DNA of 32,482 bases from Janthinobacterium sp. (GTDB taxonomy: Bacteria; Pseudomonadota; Gammaproteobacteria; Burkholderiales; Burkholderiaceae_D). The notes under the pieces were generated by a model. That model was not told the DNA's origin, did no database searches, and saw nothing but the letters and a program-made list of their open reading frames with translations. Below are positions 1 to 6,467 of this stretch, in pieces. The translations under genes were made by a program, and so were the position numbers. Every line of letters begins with the position of its first letter. The first letter of the stretch is position 1. The stretch is taken from contig JANXSQ010000344.1 in the NCBI GenBank assembly GCA_025356595.1, positions 1 through 32,482 of the forward strand. Direction: 5' to 3'.

Positions 1-32
1 GACCCCGATCCTGCTGCGTGACCCCGATCCTG
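1..32. repeat. 13-bp direct repeat pair
   Basis: The 13-mer GACCCCGATCCTG occurs at 1-13 and again at 20-32. It shares the GACCCCGATC core with the inverted repeat just downstream (54-121), so this edge of the window is a small cluster of related repeat units. The cluster may extend to the left of the window. Confidence 0.6.
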
Positions 33-53
33 ATCTCGGGCGCGGCATTGGTA

Positions 54-121
54 GATCGGGGTCAGGTCTTGCGCATCACCATGCTGAAAGGAATGATGAC
101 ATGCAAGACCTGACCCCGATC
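54..121. repeat. REP-like inverted repeat with 19-bp perfect arms
   Basis: The arm GATCGGGGTCAGGTCTTGC at 54-72 is exactly reverse-complemented at 103-121, with a 30-nt loop. It lies just beyond the stop codon of the leftward dehydrogenase gene that ends at 128. As RNA it would form a strong hairpin, and it could end or stabilise the transcript. From general knowledge, short GGGGTCAGG-type palindromes of this kind are dispersed in Oxalobacteraceae genomes and are thought to be mobilised by REP-associated tyrosine transposases. No transposase is visible here, so that link is inference. Confidence 0.7.
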
Positions 122-127
122 CGCGGT

Positions 128-1150
128 TTAGAATTCGACCGGGCGCTGTTCGCGCATGGCTTGGGTCATGGCCAGGCCGATGCGGGTCGCTTCGGTGGCG
201 TCGTGCAGGGTCAGCGTCAGGGCGCGCCGGCCCAGCGCGGCGTCGGTGAATTCTTGCGCTTCGATCAGGAAGGCGTCGCTGAAGCGGGCGTAGAAGTCGG
301 GCGTGCATTCGTTGCGCACGCCGTGCCGGTCGGAGATTTCGACGCGGTTCAGGCGCGCGTTGTTGCCCACGCTGAGGCGCCCGGCGGTGCCGAACGCTTC
401 GGTCAGCGTTTCGTGCCCGTGCGCCATGGTGCGCGAGGCCAGGAAGGTGGCGATGCTGCCGTCGGCGAATTCGACCGTGCCGAGGCCGTTGTCGACGTCG
501 CCGTATTCGCTCAGGCCGCCGTGGATGGCGTTGGTGCCGCTGGCGTAGACGCGTTTGGGCGCCGGATTGCCCAGCAGCCAGCGGGCCAGGTCGATGTCGT
601 GCACGCTGCAGTCGAGGAAGATGCCGCCGCTGCTAGGCGCGAAGCGCATGAAGGCGCCGCTCGGGTCGTTCTGGTCGCAGGTCTGGGAGCGGATCAGGTA
701 GGGCTTGCCGATGTCGCCGCGCAGGATTTTTTGGTGGGCGTCGTGGTAGCTGGCGTCGAAGCGCCGCACGAAGCCGATCATGATGCTCAGTTGCGGGTGG
801 CGCGCCGCTTCGGCTTCGACTTTCAGGCAGTCGGCCAGGTCGAGCGAGAGCGGTTTTTCGCAGAAGACGTGTTTGCCGGCGCGCAGGGCCTGGATGATCT
901 GCTCGGCGTGCAGCGAGGTCGGCGTGACGAGGAAGACGGCGTCCAGCCCCGGGTGGGCGAGCAGGGCGCTGTAGTCGGCGTAGCCCTGGGTGATGCCGAA
1001 GGTGCGCGCCGCCCAGTCGAGCTCGGCCGGCAGCGGGCTGCAGGCGGCGACCACTTCGGCGTTCGGCACGCGCTGCGCCAGGTTGATGGCGTGGCGCTGG
1101 CCCAGGCGGCCCAGGCCGACGATGCCGATGCGTAGTTTTTGTTGTTGCAT
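128..1150 (-). CDS. Gfo/Idh/MocA-family dehydrogenase, probable inositol dehydrogenase paralogue
   Basis: A 340-residue NAD(P)-dependent oxidoreductase. The N-terminal Rossmann motif GIVGLGRLGQRH (about residues 8-19) binds the nucleotide. The EKP motif after HVFC supplies the conserved lysine, and SVHDIDLARW in the C-terminal domain matches the His/Asp substrate site of IolG-like enzymes. The start at 1150 was chosen because GGAGA lies a few bases upstream; an in-frame ATG at 1192 exists but has no such site. It is the last gene of the leftward rpiR-iolG unit, 128 bp after the first iolG. It probably oxidises myo- or scyllo-inositol, or a related cyclitol, to the inosose. Which isomer cannot be told from sequence; a scyllo-inositol dehydrogenase (IolX/IolW type) would explain why two paralogues sit together. 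Confidence 0.85.
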   Translation of the reverse strand: MQQQKLRIGIVGLGRLGQRHAINLAQRVPNAEVVAACSPLPAELDWAARTFGITQGYADYSALLAHPGLDAVFLVTPTSLHAEQIIQALRAGKHVFCEKPLSLDLADCLKVEAEAARHPQLSIMIGFVRRFDASYHDAHQKILRGDIGKPYLIRSQTCDQNDPSGAFMRFAPSSGGIFLDCSVHDIDLARWLLGNPAPKRVYASGTNAIHGGLSEYGDVDNGLGTVEFADGSIATFLASRTMAHGHETLTEAFGTAGRLSVGNNARLNRVEISDRHGVRNECTPDFYARFSDAFLIEAQEFTDAALGRRALTLTLHDATEATRIGLAMTQAMREQRPVEF

Positions 1151-1229
1151 TGCTGTCTCCATTGTTGTTGTGTGTCGCGGCGCCGTTTCCACCGGCTACG
1201 GCCCCGTCTTTTTGCGGCGGCTTTGCGTA

Positions 1230-1253
1230 GCCCCGGCGCGGTCCGGCCGGGGC
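1230..1253 (-). other. Intercistronic hairpin between the two dehydrogenase genes
   Basis: GCCCCGG at 1230-1236 pairs with CCGGGGC at 1247-1253 (7-bp GC-only stem, 10-nt loop). No T-tract follows on the minus strand, so it is more likely an mRNA-stability or partial-attenuation element than a full terminator. Confidence 0.4.
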
Positions 1254-1278
1254 CGCGCGCGCCGGGCGCCAAGGTTTG

Positions 1279-2265
1279 CTACAGGGTGACGACGCGCTGT
1301 TCGCGCCACGACAGCGTCGCCGCTTCGGCCAGTTCGAGCGCTTTCAGGCCGTCCTGGACCGTGGTCCGCAGCGGCGTGCCCTTGCTGACGGCGTCGAAGA
1401 AATGCGCCATTTCGTTGGCGTAGGCGACGCGGTAGCGTTCCAGGAAGAAGTGTTCCGGCTTGTCGACGCTGACGCTGGCGCCGTTGTGCAGGCTCACTTC
1501 GGTCGGTTTGTGGTTGCCGGCCTGCAGCATGCCGGCGCTGCCCAGCACTTCGAAGCGCTGGTCGTAGCCGTAGGCGGCGCGGCGCGTGGTGTTGATCTGG
1601 CACAGGCGGCCCTTGGCGCTGCGGATGGTCACGGCGGTGCAGTCGAGGTCGCCCGCCGCGCCGATGGCCGGGTCGGTCAGGCAGCTGCCGGTGGCGTGCA
1701 CGCTGACGGCTTCGTCGTCGAGTATCCAGCGGAAGATGTCGAAGTCGTGGATCAGCATGTCCTTGAAGATGCCGCCCGAAACCTGGATGTAGCTGACCGG
1801 CGGCGCGCCCGGGTCGCGGCTGGTGACGATGAGCATTTCCGGCGTGCCGATCTCGCCGGCCAGGATGCGTTCCTTGACGGCCGCGAAGGTCGGGTCGTAG
1901 CGGCGCTGGAAGCCGATCATGCAGGGCACGCCGGCCTGCTCGACGGCGGCGGCGCAGGCGCGCGCCTTCTCGATGGTCAGGTCGACCGGCTTTTCGCAGA
2001 AGATCGCCTTGCCGGCCGCCGCCGCGCGGATGATCAGGTCGGCGTGGGTGTCGGTGCTGGAGGCGATGACGACGGCTTTGACGGCCGGGTCGGCCAGGAC
2101 TTCGTCGACGCTGGCGGCGCTGCCGCCGTGCACGGCGGCCAGGGCGGCGGCCGCCCCGGTGTTGACGTCGACCACGTATTTGAACCGGACGCCCGGCTGG
2201 GCGGCCAGGTTGGCGGCGTGGATTTTGCCGATGCGGCCGGCGCCGAACAGTGCTACTTCAATCAT
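1279..2265 (-). CDS. iolG: Inositol 2-dehydrogenase
   Basis: This enzyme oxidises myo-inositol to 2-keto-myo-inositol (scyllo-inosose) with NAD, the first step of inositol catabolism in the cytosol. The protein has 328 residues when started at the ATG at 2265. That ATG is 6 nt from an AGGAG site; the adjacent ATG at 2268 sits closer than usual. The Rossmann motif ALFGAGRIGKIHAANL opens the protein, FCEKP carries the catalytic lysine, and GGIFKDMLIHDFDIFRW gives the Asp/His pair typical of IolG. The start overlaps the end of the upstream rpiR gene by 8 nt, so the two are translationally coupled. It is closer to classical IolG in length and motifs than the second paralogue downstream. Confidence 0.9.
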   Translation of the reverse strand: MIEVALFGAGRIGKIHAANLAAQPGVRFKYVVDVNTGAAAALAAVHGGSAASVDEVLADPAVKAVVIASSTDTHADLIIRAAAAGKAIFCEKPVDLTIEKARACAAAVEQAGVPCMIGFQRRYDPTFAAVKERILAGEIGTPEMLIVTSRDPGAPPVSYIQVSGGIFKDMLIHDFDIFRWILDDEAVSVHATGSCLTDPAIGAAGDLDCTAVTIRSAKGRLCQINTTRRAAYGYDQRFEVLGSAGMLQAGNHKPTEVSLHNGASVSVDKPEHFFLERYRVAYANEMAHFFDAVSKGTPLRTTVQDGLKALELAEAATLSWREQRVVTL

Positions 2266-3124
2266 CATCTTCTCCTGGGGTTTTGATTTCTTCTATGTCC
2301 AACTCGAGTTTGTAGGCCAGCGCGATGAACAGCGCCTGGCACAGGCAAATGGTGCTCGTCAGCGAGCGGAAGGCGAAGGCGCTGCCTTCGGTGACGGTCA
2401 GCAGGGCGTCGGCCGAGCGCGCCAGCGGCGCCAGTTTGCTGTCGGTGATGACGAGCACCTTGGCGCCCTTGTCCTGGGCCAGCTTGGCGCATTGCTGGGT
2501 CTCCTTGCCGTAGGGCGCGAAGCTGATGGCGATGGCCACGTCGCGCTCGCGCACGCTGCGCATCTGTTCGCGGTGCATGCCGCCCAGGCCGGAGATCAGG
2601 TGCACGCGCTTCTCGGTGTGCTCCAGCGCGTAGGCGATGTAGGAGGCGATCGGGAAGGAGCGCCGCACGCCGATGACGTAAATGTTGTCGGCTTTTTGCA
2701 GCAGGCTCACGGCCGCCTCGAGCTGCGCGTCGTCCAGGCCGGCGGCCAGATCGTCGAGGCCGTCGCGGCTGGCGCCGACGAACTCGCGCGTCATGTCGCC
2801 GACGCTGATCTGGCTGTCGCGCGTGGCGATCAGCTTGCGGATGCGCTGCTGGTAGTCGGGCGTGGCGTTGGTCTGCTCTGTGTAGGCCTGGCGGAACACG
2901 TCCTGCATTTCGGAAAAGCCCGAGTAGCCGAAGCGCTGCGCGAAGCGGACGATGGCCGAGGGCTGCACGTCGCAGGCGGCGGCGATGTCGCTGATGCGCT
3001 CGAGCATCAGGCTGGCGCGGTGCTTCTCTATGTATTGGGCGATGACTTTCAACTGGCGCGACAGGGCGTCGTATTCGTCGGCGATGTGTTGCATCAGTTT
3101 GTCGATCGGGGCGATTTCGGCCAT
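2258..3124 (-). CDS. iolR: RpiR/MurR-family transcriptional regulator, probable inositol repressor
   Basis: A 288-residue regulator with an N-terminal RpiR helix-turn-helix (recognition region about residues 44-68, ISDIAAACDVQPSAIVRFAQ) and a C-terminal SIS domain (about 125-265, beginning near ADNIYVIGVRRSFPIASYIA). SIS domains bind phosphosugars, so a phosphorylated inositol intermediate such as 5-dehydro-2-deoxygluconate phosphate is a plausible inducer (inference from IolR regulators of proteobacteria). The start at 3124 has AAAGG upstream. It is the first gene of the leftward unit and diverges from the transporter operon across a 210-bp AT-rich gap containing palindromes. Autoregulation plus control of the catabolic operon is the expected arrangement. 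Confidence 0.85.
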   Translation of the reverse strand: MAEIAPIDKLMQHIADEYDALSRQLKVIAQYIEKHRASLMLERISDIAAACDVQPSAIVRFAQRFGYSGFSEMQDVFRQAYTEQTNATPDYQQRIRKLIATRDSQISVGDMTREFVGASRDGLDDLAAGLDDAQLEAAVSLLQKADNIYVIGVRRSFPIASYIAYALEHTEKRVHLISGLGGMHREQMRSVRERDVAIAISFAPYGKETQQCAKLAQDKGAKVLVITDSKLAPLARSADALLTVTEGSAFAFRSLTSTICLCQALFIALAYKLELDIEEIKTPGEDDD

Positions 3125-3152
3125 GGCTTACCTTTCTGCTGTTCTGGCGATA

Positions 3153-3181
3153 ATTATAGGGTCGATTTCCGAAAATAGAAA
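3153..3181 (-). promoter_or_regulatory. Likely promoter of the rpiR-iolG unit
   Basis: On the minus strand a perfect TATAAT lies at 3158-3153. A weak -35, TTTCTA, lies at 3181-3176 with 17-bp spacing. It is 29 bp upstream of the rpiR start codon. The -35 overlaps the palindrome at 3177-3190, so repressor bound there would block it. Confidence 0.5.
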
Positions 3182-3205
3182 CGAATTTCTAAAATAATTT
3201 ATTTT
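3177..3205. promoter_or_regulatory. Candidate operator: two adjacent AT-rich palindromes
   Basis: AGAAACGAATTTCT at 3177-3190 is an inverted repeat (AGAAA-N4-TTTCT). It is followed without a gap by AAAATAATTTATTTT at 3191-3205, a perfect 7-1-7 palindrome. They lie in the divergent gap between the RpiR regulator and the transporter operon and stand out from the surrounding GC-rich sequence. Binding by the RpiR protein is inferred from position only. Confidence 0.5.
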
Positions 3206-3215
3206 GAAAATTTTA

Positions 3216-3244
3216 TTGCATTTGCTTTTGCGCTGGATTAATCT
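3216..3244 (+). promoter_or_regulatory. Weak candidate promoter of the inositol transport operon
   Basis: TTGCAT at 3216-3221 resembles a -35 (4 of 6). TAATCT at 3239-3244, after 17 bp, is a poor -10 (3 of 6). It lies in the right place, just downstream of the palindromes, but the match is weak and the true start could differ. Confidence 0.25.
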
Positions 3245-3334
3245 GTACACAGTGCGATGAGGGCGGCCAGGCTTGCGGCGGCCCCAGACGACACCCAAGC
3301 AGGTAAAAAAAAACTATCCATAGAGGAGACATTC

Positions 3335-4369
3335 ATGCAAAGCAACAAGCGCAAGATTTTTCTGAAGAGTGTGGCGGCCCTGGGCCTGGGTCTGATGCTC
3401 AGCACCAGCTACGCGGCCGGCGAGAAGTTCGTGCTGATCAGCCACGCGCCGGATTCGGATTCGTGGTGGAACACCATCAAGAACGCCGTCAAGCAGGCCG
3501 GTGAGGACTTCAATGTGCAGGTCGACTACCGCAATCCGCCCAACGGCGACCTGGCCGACATGGCCCGTCTGGTCGAGCAGGCGGCGGCGCGCAACTACGA
3601 CGGCGCCATCGTCAGCATCGCCGATTTCGACGTCCTGAAGAAGCCGCTGGGCCAGGTGTCGGCGAAGAAGATTCCCTTCATCACCATCAACTCCGGCACG
3701 CTGGAGCAGAGCGAGCAACTGGGCGCCGTGATGCACGTCGGCCAGCCCGAATATGACGCCGGCAAGGGCGCCGGCGAAAAAGCCAAGGCGGCCGGCATCA
3801 AATCCTTCGTCTGCGTGAATCATTACGCGACCAACCCTTCCTCCTTCGAGCGCTGCCGCGGTTTCGCCGACGCCATCGGGGTCGACTTCAAGGCCGCCAC
3901 GCTGGACGCCGGCGAAGATCCGACCACCATCGAAAGCAAGCTCAGCGCCTACCTGCGCAACAATCCGAAGACACAAGCCGTGCTGGCCCTGGGCCCGACC
4001 TCGGCGCACGCCTCGCTGAAGGCGCTGGAGAAGATGGGCACCAAGGGCAAGATGTGGTTCGCCACCTTCGACCTGTCCGACGAGATCGCCAAGGGCATCA
4101 AGGACGGCAGCGTCAAGTTCGCCATCGACCAGCAACCCTACCTGCAGGGTTACATCCCGGTCGCCGTGCTGGCGATCATGAAACAGGACAAGACCACGGA
4201 CATCGCCAGGATCAAGGAAAAGCTGATGGCCAATCCGAAGTTCAAGGCCCGCCTGGCCGAATACGGCCTGGCGCCTTCGTACGGCGCGCGCCACATCAGC
4301 TCCGGTCCGGGCTTCGTCACCAAGGACAACATCGCCAAGGTTGAGAAGTACGCCGGTCAGTTCCGTTAA
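3335..4369 (+). CDS. Periplasmic sugar-binding protein of an ABC transporter, probably for inositol
   Basis: A 344-residue Peripla_BP_4 type (ribose/fructose-binding fold) solute receptor. An N-terminal signal peptide (basic MQSNKRK, hydrophobic core, cleavage likely after STSYA near residue 24) sends it to the periplasm. The mature start, FVLISHAPDSDSWWNTIKNA, is typical of this family. The ATG at 3335 follows AGAGGAGA by a few bases, so it is preferred over an in-frame start at 3257. It heads the rightward operon and is followed by its permease and ATPase, then iol enzymes, which makes myo-inositol the likely ligand. A hairpin after the gene would allow higher expression of the receptor than of the membrane parts. 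Confidence 0.85.
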   Translation: MQSNKRKIFLKSVAALGLGLMLSTSYAAGEKFVLISHAPDSDSWWNTIKNAVKQAGEDFNVQVDYRNPPNGDLADMARLVEQAAARNYDGAIVSIADFDVLKKPLGQVSAKKIPFITINSGTLEQSEQLGAVMHVGQPEYDAGKGAGEKAKAAGIKSFVCVNHYATNPSSFERCRGFADAIGVDFKAATLDAGEDPTTIESKLSAYLRNNPKTQAVLALGPTSAHASLKALEKMGTKGKMWFATFDLSDEIAKGIKDGSVKFAIDQQPYLQGYIPVAVLAIMKQDKTTDIARIKEKLMANPKFKARLAEYGLAPSYGARHISSGPGFVTKDNIAKVEKYAGQFR

Positions 4370-4380
4370 GAGCGGGTCGA

Positions 4381-4409
4381 TGCCGCCGGAGTCTCCGGCT
4401 GCTGCGGCA
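4381..4409 (+). other. Intercistronic hairpin after the binding-protein gene
   Basis: TGCCGC at 4381-4386 pairs with GCGGCA at 4404-4409, enclosing an inner CCGGAGTCTCCGG palindrome. No T-tract follows. Hairpins in this position commonly protect the binding-protein transcript from 3' decay and give uneven expression in ABC operons. That role is inferred. Confidence 0.45.
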
Positions 4410-4511
4410 AACAGGCGGGGTGGGGCGCAGCGGCGCCGGCCCCGCATCCGCGGCCTTGGTCGAACGGCGCCAGGGACCAGGCGGCAACGGTTATAAATAA
4501 AAGGATATGTT

Positions 4512-5666
4512 ATGAGTGCGGTTAAATTCAATGCGCAGCCGGGCCTGGCCCCGGCGCAGCAGCCCCAGGCCAAGAGCAGCGCCGACGAGCGCGTCGGGCA
4601 GGTCACCTGGTTCAAGCGCCTGTTCGGCCGGCCCGAGTTCGCCTCGATCTCCGGCGCGGTGCTGGTCTTCCTCTTCTTCGGCGTCACCGCCGGCGGGTCC
4701 GGCATGTTCAACCTGGACGGCATCGTCAACTGGTCGCAGGTGGCGGCCTATCTGGGCATCATCGCCATCGGCGCCTGCGTGCTGATGATCGCCGGCGAGT
4801 TCGACCTGTCGATCGGTTCCATGATCGGCTTCTCCGGCATGATGATCGCCATCCCCTCGGTGTATTTCCACTGGCCGGTGTGGTTGGCCATCCTGTTCGC
4901 CTTCGCCGGTTCGATGGCGCTGGGCTGGCTGAACGGCTACCTGGTCATCAAGACCCGCCTGCCTTCCTTCATCGTCACGCTGGCCTTCCTGTTCATCCTG
5001 CGCGGCCTGACCCTGGCGCTGTCGATCATGTTCGCCAACCGCACCATCGTCAGCGGCGTCGGCTCGCTGGCCGCCAACGACTGGCTGGCCACGCTGCTGT
5101 TCCACGGCGAGGTCGGCAAGGGCCTGTTCCAGTGGCTGGCCTCGGCCGGCCTGATCACGGCGCTCGACAACGGCGCGCCGCTGGTGAAGGGCATCCCGAA
5201 GGTGATCGTCTGGTGGGCCGCGCTGGCCCTGGTGAGCAGCTTCGTGCTGGCCCGCACCCGCATCGGCAACTGGATCTTCGCCGTCGGCGGCGACGCCAAC
5301 GCCGCCAAGAACGTCGGCGTGCCGGTGAAAGCCATCAAGATCTCGCTGTTCGTCTTCACCGCCTTCTGCGCCTGCCTGTTCGCCACCCTGCAAGTGTTCG
5401 ACGTCGGCTCGGCCGCCGCCGACCGCGGCATGCAGAAGGAGTTCGAGGCCATCATCGCGGCCGTCATCGGCGGCGCGCTGCTCACCGGCGGCTACGGCTC
5501 GGTGGTCGGCGCCTGCTTCGGCGCGCTGATCTTCGGCGTGGTGCAGATCGGCATCACCTACACCGACATCAATTCGGACTGGTTCCGCGTCTTCCTCGGC
5601 GTCATGCTGCTGATCGCGGTCTTATTCAATAACTTCGTCCGCAGCCGCGTGACGGAAGCGAGGTAA
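4512..5666 (+). CDS. Sugar ABC transporter permease, probably for inositol
   Basis: A 384-residue inner-membrane permease of the BPD_transp_2 (RbsC/FrcC) family. About ten hydrophobic segments are visible, starting near residue 50 (SISGAVLVFLFFGV). The family signature ACVLMIAGEFDLSIGSMIG follows at about 93-111, and a late hydrophobic pair ends near FRVFLGVMLLIAVLFNNF. The first 45 residues are polar and probably cytoplasmic. AAGGA stands 7 nt before the ATG. The ATPase gene starts 3 nt after the stop, so the two are co-translated. The permease presumably forms a homodimer with two ATPase copies. Confidence 0.88.
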   Translation: MSAVKFNAQPGLAPAQQPQAKSSADERVGQVTWFKRLFGRPEFASISGAVLVFLFFGVTAGGSGMFNLDGIVNWSQVAAYLGIIAIGACVLMIAGEFDLSIGSMIGFSGMMIAIPSVYFHWPVWLAILFAFAGSMALGWLNGYLVIKTRLPSFIVTLAFLFILRGLTLALSIMFANRTIVSGVGSLAANDWLATLLFHGEVGKGLFQWLASAGLITALDNGAPLVKGIPKVIVWWAALALVSSFVLARTRIGNWIFAVGGDANAAKNVGVPVKAIKISLFVFTAFCACLFATLQVFDVGSAAADRGMQKEFEAIIAAVIGGALLTGGYGSVVGACFGALIFGVVQIGITYTDINSDWFRVFLGVMLLIAVLFNNFVRSRVTEAR

Positions 5667-5669
5667 GTC

Positions 5670-6455
5670 ATGAGCGACTATATTCTGGCGCTGGAAAACA
5701 TCAGCAAGCGTTTCGGTTCGGTGATCGCTTTACAAAACGTCACGCTGCGCCTGAAACCGGGCGAGGTGCATTGTCTGCTGGGCGACAACGGCGCCGGCAA
5801 ATCGACCCTGATCAAGACCCTGGCCGGCGTGCACCGCCCCACCGACGGCGCGTATCTGGTCGACGGCAAGCCGGTCTGCTTCGCCTCGCCGAAGGAGGCG
5901 CTCGACATGGGCGTGGCCACCGTCTACCAGGACCTGGCGCTGGTGCCCCTGCTGTCGGTGGCGCGCAATTTCTTCATGGGCCGCGAGCCGATGACGAAGA
6001 TGTTCGGTTTCCTGCCGGTGATGGACATGGAGTACGCCGCCAACACGGCGCGCGACAAGCTGGCCGAGATGGGCATCATGGTGCGCGACCCGCACCAGGC
6101 GGTCGGCACCATGTCGGGCGGCGAGCGCCAGTGCCTGGCCATCGCCCGCGCCATCCACTTCGGCGCCCGCGTGTTGATCCTCGACGAGCCGACGGCGGCG
6201 CTGGGCGTGAAGCAGTCCTTCAACGTCCTGAAGCTGATCTACAAGGCGCGCGAACGGGGCCTGTCGGTGATCTTCATCACCCACAATGTGCACCACGCCT
6301 ATCCGGTCGGCGACTCCTTCACTCTGCTCAACCGCGGCAAGTCGCTGGGCACCTACACCAAGGACACGGTGAGCAAGGACGAGGTGCTGGACATGATGGC
6401 CGGCGGCGCGGAGATGCAAAAGCTGATGAGCGAACTTGACGGTGTAAGCATTTAG
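5670..6455 (+). CDS. Sugar ABC transporter ATP-binding protein, single-domain
   Basis: A 261-residue ATPase that powers the preceding permease. It carries Walker [10 protein letters not shown] at 38-46, the Q-loop glutamine at 87, signature MSGGERQ at 148-154, Walker B VLILDEP at 168-174 and H-loop His205. Most ribose-type carbohydrate importers, including the IatA-type inositol ATPase of rhizobia, have two fused ATPase domains of about 500 residues. This one has a single domain like FrcA of the fructose system. The GAGG ribosome site overlaps the permease stop codon. Confidence 0.9.
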   Translation: MSDYILALENISKRFGSVIALQNVTLRLKPGEVHCLLGDNGAGKSTLIKTLAGVHRPTDGAYLVDGKPVCFASPKEALDMGVATVYQDLALVPLLSVARNFFMGREPMTKMFGFLPVMDMEYAANTARDKLAEMGIMVRDPHQAVGTMSGGERQCLAIARAIHFGARVLILDEPTAALGVKQSFNVLKLIYKARERGLSVIFITHNVHHAYPVGDSFTLLNRGKSLGTYTKDTVSKDEVLDMMAGGAEMQKLMSELDGVSI

Positions 6456-6467
6456 AAAGCACAGACT

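Noticed and set aside
1..121. A CRISPR array at the left edge
   Set aside because: There are only two direct copies with a 6-nt gap, and the other match is inverted. Spacer and repeat lengths do not fit.
101..1135. A 344-codon rightward open frame opposite the first dehydrogenase gene
   Set aside because: The leftward frame encodes an intact Gfo/Idh/MocA protein with motifs; the rightward one is its compositional shadow.
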